From the NCBI GenBank assembly GCA_958295865.1, contig CATQHF010000006.1, positions 1-64,000 on the forward strand: a stretch of 64,000 nt of DNA, in the 5' to 3' direction. Numbering within the stretch: the stretch's first letter is position 1; every line of letters starts with the position of its first letter. The position numbers and the translations under genes were made by a program. The DNA is from an uncultured Dehalococcoidia bacterium (lineage in GTDB: Bacteria; Chloroflexota; Dehalococcoidia; Lucifugimonadales; JADFKI01). Under the pieces are notes generated by a model. The model did not search any database, was not told where the DNA came from, and saw nothing but the letters and a program-made list of their open reading frames with translations. This document shows, one piece after another, positions 42,592 to 49,806 of the stretch.

Positions 42592-43344
42592 ATGCCTAAA
42601 TCGGTGGATTTGAAGTTCTTGGAGAAAATGGCTGACAAGGCAAAGCGCCTTGAAGGTAAGATCGGTAGCGAAGACCATTGGGCGAAGCCATTCTATTCCG
42701 ACTTGCAGGTATTCAAACCCGAAGTTCCAAGAGTATTCATTGGCTTGAACCCGGGAGGGAACGGAAAATCAAAGCAATACTATGAGGCTGACCAAAGTGA
42801 GACGAAGATGAGGTCCGGCAATGTGCCGTACTTCAATGCTTACCTGGACGAGATTTGGGGAGATTCTGCCCGACGACGCCCTAGCGATAGAGGACAGGAT
42901 CGCTTACAAATCGCTGCACAAAGAGTTTTCAAAACTATGTATGGAGACGACTGGGAAAACACATTGAGAAACACTCCCTGTTTCAATCTGCTACCCGTAT
43001 GCTCCGAAGGCTCTAAAGATCAAAAATTCGACAGAATTTGGGCCTACGGAGTCGATTGGGGCATAGAGTTGCTTGAATACCTTAAGCCCCAATCCATAAT
43101 TCTGTATTCCAATGCCATTGGCAAAACAGACAAAAGTGTTTGGCGTGCATTAGAGCAGAGATTCAGACTAAGAAAGACCGATGCTATAAGCCTACCCCAA
43201 AATTTCACAATACGCAGAGGTATTATCCACAGATGGACTTCGAAAGGCGTTCCCGTTATCGGATTTCCTCATTTGTCTCGGGCAGGTAACAGGAACCTAT
43301 ATGACAGATTGAGCGAATTAGCGGCACGTCGTCCATTTCCATAA
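42592..43344 (+). CDS. Uracil-DNA glycosylase-superfamily-like protein (250 aa)
   Basis: The motif RVFIGLNPGGNGKS at about residues 46-59 resembles the GLNPG motif 1 of MUG/UDG-superfamily proteins. A late GFPHLSRAGN resembles the HPS-type motif 2. Between them is an unassigned region with WAYGVDWGIELLEYLKPQSI. Glycosylase activity is not assured. The gene is visibly richer in A and T than its neighbours and has a different codon habit, suggesting transfer. A GGGGAGGG ribosome-binding site precedes the ATG. Its neighbours (glyS and repeats) give no functional clue. Confidence 0.6.
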   Translation: MPKSVDLKFLEKMADKAKRLEGKIGSEDHWAKPFYSDLQVFKPEVPRVFIGLNPGGNGKSKQYYEADQSETKMRSGNVPYFNAYLDEIWGDSARRRPSDRGQDRLQIAAQRVFKTMYGDDWENTLRNTPCFNLLPVCSEGSKDQKFDRIWAYGVDWGIELLEYLKPQSIILYSNAIGKTDKSVWRALEQRFRLRKTDAISLPQNFTIRRGIIHRWTSKGVPVIGFPHLSRAGNRNLYDRLSELAARRPFP

Positions 43345-43442
43345 GTGTCCTTCCTGTCAACCTTCCCCAGCGAGGGCTGATAGGGGTAGGCATTTGTTGC
43401 GGCGCGGGGCTATTGCGCTTATTCCGGCAAGGACTTTTCCTT

Positions 43443-43545
43443 GTCGTCCTGAACGGAGTGAAGGGGCTAAAATCGCTGTGGTAAAGCAAGGATGGCTTGT
43501 GGACGCCGATTTTAGATTCCTCACTCCGTTCGGAATGACATAGTA
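43443..43545. repeat. Family C long hairpin
   Basis: The left arm CGTCCTGAACGGAGTGAAGG...CTAAAATC and the right arm GATTTTAGATTCCTCACTCC...GTTCGGAATGAC are complementary over about 32 bp with a few mismatches. The loop is about 35 bp. This is the most complete member of family C in the window. Several ATGACAG-type repeats follow to about 43610. Confidence 0.75.
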
Positions 43546-43652
43546 GAAGGCTCGAAATGACAGGGGGGGAAGCCTTGAAATGACAGAAGTGAAAGGCTCG
43601 AAATGACAGGGGCAGGCGCACAGTAATCATGCCGAGAATTAGGAGAAAATAG

Positions 43653-43820
43653 ATGAGCGACATAATTAATCTCCTAGGCGTAGCGGTGATGATTGTATTC
43701 GTAGTCTTTACTTATGTGTTCTTAGTGCAACTCGTGAACGAACCGACATGTCTTTCACTAGCGAAGAGTTCGACGCTTGGCAGAGAATTGATGCAGCTCA
43801 TATCTCTGTGCTGGTGGTAG
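43653..43820 (+). CDS. Small membrane protein (55 aa)
   Basis: ATG with AGGAG 7 nt upstream. Starts MSDIINLLGVAVMIVFVVFT with one hydrophobic span of about 22 residues, then a polar C-terminal tail ending LMQLISLCWW. No family is recognised. It precedes the SbcD gene by 39 bp. An overlapping ORF in another frame from 43748 (MSFTSEEFDAW) could mean that the end of this gene is frame-shifted. Confidence 0.5.
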   Translation: MSDIINLLGVAVMIVFVVFTYVFLVQLVNEPTCLSLAKSSTLGRELMQLISLCWW

Positions 43821-43859
43821 GCGCGCGGCGCAAAAAACTGAAGGGGAAGCAAGCTTCCG

Positions 43860-45092
43860 ATGCGTATTTTGCACTTTGCGGATCTTCATATAGGTGTGGA
43901 GAATTATGGCAGGATAGACCCGAATACGGGGCTGTCTTCGCGGCTGGGCGACTTTCTGCACACATACGACGAACTGGTGGATTACGCGATAGACGGCGGG
44001 GTTGACCTTGTGCTGTTCTGCGGCGACGCATACAAGAGCCGCAATCCGTCGCAGACTCATCAGCGCGAGTTCGCCAAGCGCATAGCTCGCCTGTCTAACG
44101 CGGGGATTCCGACATTCCTGCTTGTGGGCAATCACGATACGCCGAATGTTATCGCGCAGGCGACGGCGCTGGAAATCTTTCCGACGCTGAATGTGACGAA
44201 TGTGCATATCGGCGACAGGCTGCGAACCTATATGGTGGAAACCCGGGATGGGCCGTTGCAGGTGGTCGCCGTGCCGTGGATAAAGCGCAGCGAGTTTCTG
44301 GCGAGCGACGCGGCGCGCGGCATGACGCACCGCGAGATTAACGAAGCCATCGAGCGGAGCATCGCAAACGCGGTTCGGCTGCAAGCGGAGAATCTGGACG
44401 GCGGCGTTCCGGCTGTGCTGGCGGGGCATGTTACCATCAGCCAGTCCACGCTGGCATCGGAGCAGTCGATGATGCTGGGACACGACCATGCGCTGCTGAA
44501 CAGCAGCGTCGCGCTGCCGCAGTTCGACTATGTGGCGCTGGGACATATACACCGCCACCAGGTACTCAACCGCCAGCCGCGCGTGGTCTATGCGGGCAGC
44601 GTCCAGCGTGTGGATTTCGGGGAAGAGAAGGATGACAAGGGTTTTTGCGTGGTCGAGCTCGACACATCGCAGCCGCAGGGGGCGCGGCTCAGCAGCTTCG
44701 AGTTCGTCAAGAACAGCGCGCGCGAGTTCGTTACGGTCGATGTAAAGATTGCGGCGGGGGACGAAGACCCGACGGCGACGGTCATCAAGGCTATCCAAGG
44801 GCATGACTTGGCGGGGGCGATTGTGCGGCTGCGGCTCACGCTGCCCGCCGAATTGGAGGCGCTGCTGCTGGAATCCAAGATACGGGACGCGCTCGGAGCC
44901 GCCCACTATGTCGCGTCCATATCCAAGGACATAGAGGACAGGTCGCGCACGCGGCTTTCGGATGCGAATACGCTGGGCATATCGCCCAAGGATGCGCTGC
45001 GGATGTACTTGGACACGCGCAAAGTGGCGAATGACCGCGCTGCCGTGCTGATGGAGTACGCGGAGGCGCTGATTGAGGAGACCGGAGGCTAA
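43860..45092 (+). CDS. sbcD: SbcD-like DNA repair exonuclease (Mre11 family)
   Basis: Calcineurin-like nuclease subunit of the SbcCD complex, which opens hairpins and processes double-strand ends. 410 aa. Metal-site motifs are HFADLHIG (residues 5-12), LFCGDAYKSR, LLVGNHDTP, AGHVTIS and ALGHIHRHQ. SbcC, the SMC-like partner, is not adjacent. Given the number of hairpin repeats in the window, a hairpin nuclease is biologically fitting, though this is only suggestive. The C-terminus fits the capping domain. Confidence 0.88.
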   Translation: MRILHFADLHIGVENYGRIDPNTGLSSRLGDFLHTYDELVDYAIDGGVDLVLFCGDAYKSRNPSQTHQREFAKRIARLSNAGIPTFLLVGNHDTPNVIAQATALEIFPTLNVTNVHIGDRLRTYMVETRDGPLQVVAVPWIKRSEFLASDAARGMTHREINEAIERSIANAVRLQAENLDGGVPAVLAGHVTISQSTLASEQSMMLGHDHALLNSSVALPQFDYVALGHIHRHQVLNRQPRVVYAGSVQRVDFGEEKDDKGFCVVELDTSQPQGARLSSFEFVKNSAREFVTVDVKIAAGDEDPTATVIKAIQGHDLAGAIVRLRLTLPAELEALLLESKIRDALGAAHYVASISKDIEDRSRTRLSDANTLGISPKDALRMYLDTRKVANDRAAVLMEYAEALIEETGG

Positions 45093-45138
45093 CGCTGATG
45101 GACATTGGAGAACAAGTAAGGGACGGTAAGGATAGGAT

Positions 45139-45645
45139 ATGATGCTGCGTAACAGATTGGGGCTTGTTGTCTTGTCGTGTCTGCTCGTTCTGGCGGCGGC
45201 GGCGTGCGCCTCCGGGGAGCCTGCGCCGGACTTTGAGATGACTCTCTTCGGCACAGACACCCGGGAAGCGGGTGAAACGCTGCGTATGTCTGAGCTGGAA
45301 GGGCGTCCGGTGGTGCTGAACTTCTGGTTTCCGTCGTGTCCGCCCTGCGTCGCCGAGATGCCGGAGTTCGAGCGCGTCTATCAGAACCATAGGGAAGACG
45401 GAGTCGAGTTCGTGGGCGTGCAGCTGCTTGGCATAGACACGGCGGAGGACGGACAGAATTTCGCGGACGCGTTGGGCGTGAGCTACGCGCTCGGCGCTGA
45501 CGAGGACGGCATCGTAGCGAAGTACAGGGTGCCCGGATTTCCTATGACGGTGTTCGTGGATAGGGATCAGAACATCGTCCGCAGGTGGCAGGGCGTCCTC
45601 AATGAAGAGAAGCTGGAAGAGCTTGTCGGGGAAATCCTGAACTAG
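45139..45645 (+). CDS. TlpA-like thiol:disulfide lipoprotein
   Basis: 168 aa. A signal peptide with lipobox LVLAAAAC (Cys23) is followed by a thioredoxin fold with the active site SCPPC (Cys67, Cys70) in LNFWFPSCPPC, and a cis-Pro region VPGFPMTVFVDR. Likely a membrane-anchored extracytoplasmic reductase, for cytochrome c maturation or similar. It starts at tandem ATGs (45139 and 45142). It is 46 bp after sbcD and may share its transcript. Confidence 0.9.
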   Translation: MMLRNRLGLVVLSCLLVLAAAACASGEPAPDFEMTLFGTDTREAGETLRMSELEGRPVVLNFWFPSCPPCVAEMPEFERVYQNHREDGVEFVGVQLLGIDTAEDGQNFADALGVSYALGADEDGIVAKYRVPGFPMTVFVDRDQNIVRRWQGVLNEEKLEELVGEILN

Positions 45646-45697
45646 GCGGCATGACGATGAGAAGCGCCCCGCCGTTTGCCGCGCCTAAGACCGACCG

Positions 45698-46195
45698 ATG
45701 AGCCTGTCAGAAATCTTTCTACTCGTCGTCAGATGGCTGCATCTGGCATCGGCTGCCGCATGGGTTGGGGGCAGCATATTCTACCTGATAGTGCTGCGGC
45801 CCACGCTGCGACGCTCGCCTGAGGCGTCCAGGCTCATCAGCGCCACTGCCGCAACCGAGTTTCGCGCGCTCGTGGATACCTGCGTCTATGTGCTGATAGC
45901 GACGGGCGTCATCCTGACGCTGAACCGCCTGACGCCGGGCGTGGTGGGCGCGCCATACGTGATTGCGCTGGGCGTGAAGATCGCGCTGTCGGTGTGGATG
46001 TTCGCGCTGGCGTGGTCGCGGCGCAAGCGCACATCGGTCATGGATGCGTTCCGCGCCCCGCAAGCGCCCGCAAGCACGCCTTTCAGCAAGCTGCTGCGCG
46101 CAATCTCCGGCTACAATACAATCGTCATTCTGGGGCTAATCGTGTTCCTGCTGTCGGACCTGCTGAAGACGCTGTTCGAGCTGGCGCTGAGGTGA
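45698..46195 (+). CDS. Four-span membrane protein, CopD-like
   Basis: 165 aa with four hydrophobic spans (about residues 8-31, 58-76, 86-104, 138-157). The first span contains VVRWLHLASAAAWVGGSIFY, the His/Trp-containing pattern of CopD and related membrane proteins that may bind heme or copper. The remaining spans are less diagnostic. It lies between the TlpA-like gene and a Trm112-like gene on the same strand. Metal or heme involvement is inferred. Confidence 0.65.
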   Translation: MSLSEIFLLVVRWLHLASAAAWVGGSIFYLIVLRPTLRRSPEASRLISATAATEFRALVDTCVYVLIATGVILTLNRLTPGVVGAPYVIALGVKIALSVWMFALAWSRRKRTSVMDAFRAPQAPASTPFSKLLRAISGYNTIVILGLIVFLLSDLLKTLFELALR

Positions 46196-46271
46196 GGACG
46201 CCCACCCGCCCGCGCTTTGCGCTACAATTGACACTCTACGGCGCTCTACTATCTCCAAGGGAGGCTTATCG

Positions 46272-46454
46272 ATGCGACGCAAACTGATGGACATACTTGT
46301 GTGCCCGATGTGCAGGGGTGAGTTGCGCCTGAAGGTCGGCGTGGAGCGCGACGGCGAGATTGTGGAGGGCAGCCTGACTTGCAAGGCATGCGATGAAATC
46401 TACCCGATAGAGGACACCATACCGAATATGCTGCCGCCGTCGCTGCGGGATTAG
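46272..46454 (+). CDS. Trm112-family small zinc protein
   Basis: 60 aa. CPMC near the start and CKAC later form a zinc-binding site. The order LMDILVCPMCRGELRL...EGSLTCKACDEIYPI...PNMLPPSLRD is the bacterial Trm112/YcaR pattern. Family members activate methyltransferases or are co-factors for them; the partner is not evident here. CCAAGGGAGG precedes the ATG, a good ribosome-binding site. Confidence 0.88.
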   Translation: MRRKLMDILVCPMCRGELRLKVGVERDGEIVEGSLTCKACDEIYPIEDTIPNMLPPSLRD

Positions 46455-46469
46455 GCGGAAGGCGCGCCT

Positions 46470-46961
46470 CTATTCCCAGCGCAGTTGCGTCATGGAGTCA
46501 GGATCGGGCGGGAGGCGTTGGAGCATGTCGCTGACGGTCAAGCCGCTGACAGGATGGCGCAGATGGGGGGCTATGTCGGCGAGCGGGCGCAGGACGAACA
46601 GGCGCTCGGTCAGGCGCGGATGCGGAAGCAGAAGGGGCGGCGTATGGAGCGCGAGGCGGTTGTACAGCAGGATGTCGAGATCGAGCGGGCGCGGCGCGTT
46701 GCGGAAGGTGCGCCGCCTGCCGATTGTCGCCTCGATGCCTAGCAATTCCTCCATAAGCCGAAACGGGGTAAGGCGCGTTCGCAGACGACAGACGGCGTTG
46801 TAGAATGCCGGTTGGCTGCGAAAGCCTTGCGGGGCTGTCCTGTACAGCGGTGAGGGCTGCACATCTACGGCGAAGCGCGCCATCATGTCGAGGGCGGAGC
46901 GCAGGTTTCGCACGGAGTCGCCGAGGTTTGAGCCAAGCCCTATGTATGCCTCATTGAGCAT
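46470..46961 (-). CDS. folK: 2-amino-4-hydroxy-6-hydroxymethyldihydropteridine pyrophosphokinase
   Basis: HPPK, which transfers pyrophosphate from ATP to the pterin before condensation with pABA. 163 aa. AYIGLGSNLGD at the N-terminus, YRTAPQGFRSQPAFYNAV, GRRRTFRNAPRPLDLDILLY with the Mg-binding DLDI, and PHPRLTERLFVLRPLADIAP are all canonical. Its start overlaps the end of folP by 11 bp, so the two are translationally coupled in the order folP-folK. Confidence 0.95.
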   Translation of the reverse strand: MLNEAYIGLGSNLGDSVRNLRSALDMMARFAVDVQPSPLYRTAPQGFRSQPAFYNAVCRLRTRLTPFRLMEELLGIEATIGRRRTFRNAPRPLDLDILLYNRLALHTPPLLLPHPRLTERLFVLRPLADIAPHLRHPVSGLTVSDMLQRLPPDPDSMTQLRWE

Positions 46962-47826
46962 CGGCAGCTCTCCAGCCGCGCACGACGGCGTCGCTCATCC
47001 GCGCCACGCGCGCCATCTCTTTCACATCGTGCACGCGCACAATGTCCGCGCCGAACGCCACGGACAGCGCAACGGTCGCAGCGGTGCCTTCAAGCCGCTC
47101 ATCGACGGGCAGGTCGAGTACATAGCCGATAGTTGACTTGCGGGACATCCCCACCAGAATGGGTGCATCGAGCGCGTGGAACTCGCCCAGCCTGCGGAGT
47201 ATCTCCAAGTTGTGCTCGGCTGTCTTGCCAAAGCCCATTCCGGGGTCGAGGATGATGTTTTCGCGCCTGACGCCCGCGGCGATTGCCGCATCGGTCATAT
47301 CGCGCAACTCGCCGATGACATCCGGCACAAGGTCTTTGTAGCGTGTGTGGCGCTGGTTGTGCATGAGCGCCACCGGCACATCGGCGGCGGCGGCTACTTG
47401 CGCCATCGCGGGATCGCGGCGAAAGCCCCATACATCGTTTATCATCGCTGCGCCCGCCAGAAGCGCCTCGCGCGCGACCGCCGCCTTGTAGGTGTCGACG
47501 CTGATGGGGATGTCCAGTACAGCCGACAATGCCTCTATCACCGGAATCACGCGCTCCAGCTCATCGTCAGCCGAAATAGCGGCCGCGCCCGCGTATATGG
47601 ACGCCGGACGGGTGGATTCGCCGCCGATGTCGATGATGTCCGCGCCGTCCGCCTGAAAGCGCATCGCCTGCTCGACCGCGCCCCTAATGTTGCCGCCCAG
47701 ACCGTCGCCGGAGAACGAGTCGGGGGTTACATTGATGACGCCCATGATATAGGTGCGCCGTCCCCAGATGAAAGCGTGGCTGCCTATCGTGGTGGGCGTG
47801 GGCAGGGTTCGGTTGTAGGGCTGCAT
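46951..47826 (-). CDS. folP: Dihydropteroate synthase
   Basis: Condenses the pterin pyrophosphate with p-aminobenzoate; the sulfonamide target. 291 aa. MGVINVTPDSFSGDG, DIIDIGGESTRP, SVDTYKAAVAREAL, MINDVWGF, DPGMGFGKT and the late RVHDVKEM are the family signatures in order. folK follows with an 11-bp overlap. The 47827-48048 gap upstream holds nothing recognisable. Confidence 0.95.
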   Translation of the reverse strand: MQPYNRTLPTPTTIGSHAFIWGRRTYIMGVINVTPDSFSGDGLGGNIRGAVEQAMRFQADGADIIDIGGESTRPASIYAGAAAISADDELERVIPVIEALSAVLDIPISVDTYKAAVAREALLAGAAMINDVWGFRRDPAMAQVAAAADVPVALMHNQRHTRYKDLVPDVIGELRDMTDAAIAAGVRRENIILDPGMGFGKTAEHNLEILRRLGEFHALDAPILVGMSRKSTIGYVLDLPVDERLEGTAATVALSVAFGADIVRVHDVKEMARVARMSDAVVRGWRAADAQ

Positions 47827-48048
47827 ACCTTATTCCACCGATGCCGAGGATTTATTGCCGCAACGATTATTCTGAGTATATCACGCCGACGCATGCAACT
47901 TCGCGCATACGGTCATAGCGGCGTTTTTCCTGAATTATCTTGTTACTTATGGCGGTTTCTGTTACCGTTTGGCTAGGTGATAGCGGTGTGCATCGCTCGA
48001 TTCGGCATCCCCGACTTGGCGGGTTCGTAGGCTGGGATAACTTAAGAT

Positions 48049-49611
48049 ATGGTTGTTCGCAGAAATGTAGATGAAGCGCTTCAAGACCTCCGAGATAGGC
48101 GGGAGCAAGGGCGTCTGGGCGGAGGCGCGCGGCGGATAGAGGCGCAGCACAGTCGCGGCAAGCTCACGGCGCGCGAACGCATCGATATGCTCTTCGACGC
48201 CGGCAGCTTCGAGGAGCTGGACGCCTTCGCGCAGCATCGCGCGACAGAGTTCGGGCTTGCTGAGCAGCGAACGCTCGGCGATGCGGTGGTTACGGGCTAC
48301 GGCAAGGTGAACGGGCGGCTGGCTTTCGCGTACTCCCAAGATTTCACCGTGCTAGGCGGCTCGCTCTCGGAAGTGGTGGGCAAGAAGATATGCAAGGTGA
48401 TGGACCTCGCGGCGAACAGCGGCGCGCCTGTCGTCGGACTGATAGACTCGGGCGGCGCGCGGATTCAGGAAGGCGTGCTCAGCCTTGCCGGATACGCGGA
48501 CATCTTCCTGAGAAATGTGCGCTCATCGGGCGTCATACCGCAGATTTCGGTCATTCTTGGGCCTGCCGCCGGAGGTGCGACATACTCCCCTGCCCTGACG
48601 GACTTTATCTTCATGGTCAAGGGCAGCGGGCAGATGTACATCACGGGGCCGGATGTCATCAGGGCGGTTACCGGCGAGGAGGTTACGCACGAGCAGCTTG
48701 GCGGCGCTGACAGTCATGCCTCACGCAGCGGCGTTGCTCACTTTGCGTCGGAGTCTGAAGAAGATTGTCTCCAACAGGTGCGTCGATTGCTCGGCTTCCT
48801 GCCGCAGAACAACATGGAAGACCCTCCACGCCTCGATGCTTCCGACGACCCGATGCGTAAGGACGACGAACTGCTGCATGTCATCCCGGCAAGAGCGAAC
48901 TCGCCTTACGACATGACGCGGATTATTACGCGCGTGGTGGATGAAGGCGATTTCATGCAAGTGCATGAGCGGTTCGCGCGCAATATCATCGTCGGGTTCG
49001 GACGAATGGACGGCAAGCCGGTCGGCGTCGTGGCGCAACAACCCTCGCATCTGGCGGGCGCGCTGGATATTAACGCATCGAGCAAGGCTGCTAGGTTCGT
49101 GCGCTTCTGCGACGCATTCAACATACCTCTGCTGTCTTTCGTCGATGTGCCCGGATTCATGCCGGGCACGAACCAGGAATATGGCGGCATCATAAGACAC
49201 GGAGCAAAGCTGATATACGCCTATGCAGAGGCGAGCGTTCCCAAGATAAGCGTACTCACGCGCAAGGCGTATGGCGGCGCGTACATCGTCATGAGCAGCA
49301 AGGGGCTGCTCGGCGACATCAACTACGCCTGGCCGACCGCCGAGATAGCGGTGATGGGGCCTGAGGGCGCGGTCAATATAATCTATCGGGGTGAGATAGC
49401 GTCGGCTGACGACCCTAACGCGATGCGTTCGCAACTGGTGGCGGATTACCGCGAAAGGCTGGTCAACCCGTATGTAGCCGCCGCGCACGGGCTGATTGAC
49501 GATGTGATAGACCCGGCGGACACCAGAAGCAAGGTCATAAGCGCGCTGGAGATGCTGGCGAACAAGCGGGAGACGCTGCCACAGCGCAAGCATGGGAGCA
49601 TACCCCTCTGA
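48049..49611 (+). CDS. Acyl-CoA carboxylase / decarboxylase carboxyltransferase subunit
   Basis: 520 aa carboxyltransferase of the PccB/MmdA/AccD5 type, moving CO2 between biotin and an acyl-CoA. QHSRGKLTARERIDMLFD, DFTVLGGSLSEVVGKKICK, IDSGGARIQEGV and GPAAGGATYSPAL form the N-terminal crotonase-like half. FLPQNNMEDPP, FVDVPGFMPGTNQEYGGIIR and RKAYGGAYIVMSSKGLLGD form the C-terminal half. Propionyl-CoA and methylmalonyl-CoA are the usual substrates. It overlaps the next gene by one base (TGATG) and belongs to a three-gene carboxylase unit. Confidence 0.92.
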   Translation: MVVRRNVDEALQDLRDRREQGRLGGGARRIEAQHSRGKLTARERIDMLFDAGSFEELDAFAQHRATEFGLAEQRTLGDAVVTGYGKVNGRLAFAYSQDFTVLGGSLSEVVGKKICKVMDLAANSGAPVVGLIDSGGARIQEGVLSLAGYADIFLRNVRSSGVIPQISVILGPAAGGATYSPALTDFIFMVKGSGQMYITGPDVIRAVTGEEVTHEQLGGADSHASRSGVAHFASESEEDCLQQVRRLLGFLPQNNMEDPPRLDASDDPMRKDDELLHVIPARANSPYDMTRIITRVVDEGDFMQVHERFARNIIVGFGRMDGKPVGVVAQQPSHLAGALDINASSKAARFVRFCDAFNIPLLSFVDVPGFMPGTNQEYGGIIRHGAKLIYAYAEASVPKISVLTRKAYGGAYIVMSSKGLLGDINYAWPTAEIAVMGPEGAVNIIYRGEIASADDPNAMRSQLVADYRERLVNPYVAAAHGLIDDVIDPADTRSKVISALEMLANKRETLPQRKHGSIPL

Positions 49612-49802
49612 TGGCGACAGGCGCGGGCGAGCTGAAGTCAAAGCAGGTTGCGGCGGCGGTTGCCGCAGTACAGGCGTATCTCGAAACAGAAAGGCGCTTC
49701 GAGCGGAGTTTCGCGGGCGATGTGAGCGCGTGGCGTCGGGCGATGATGCGCGGGCGACGGCGATCTTGGACGGGAAGAGATGCGGCAGTTAGCGCAAGAT
49801 AG
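49611..49802 (+). CDS. Small protein of the carboxylase operon (63 aa)
   Basis: Starts MATGAGELKSKQVAAAVAA at an ATG overlapping the TGA of the carboxyltransferase gene, and ends 4 bp before the next gene. The helix KQVAAAVAAVQAYLETER recalls segments of decarboxylase gamma subunits and acyl-CoA carboxylase epsilon subunits, but there is no membrane span. The C-terminus is strongly basic (RRAMMRGRRRSWTGRD). The tight spacing argues for a subunit or assembly peptide of this carboxylase. Confidence 0.65.
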   Translation: MATGAGELKSKQVAAAVAAVQAYLETERRFERSFAGDVSAWRRAMMRGRRRSWTGRDAAVSAR

Positions 49803-49806
49803 GTCT

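Noticed and set aside
43748..44005. 85-codon ORF beginning MSFTSEEFDAW
   Set aside because: It overlaps the start of sbcD by about 145 bp. Kept only as a possible sign of a frameshift in the small upstream gene.
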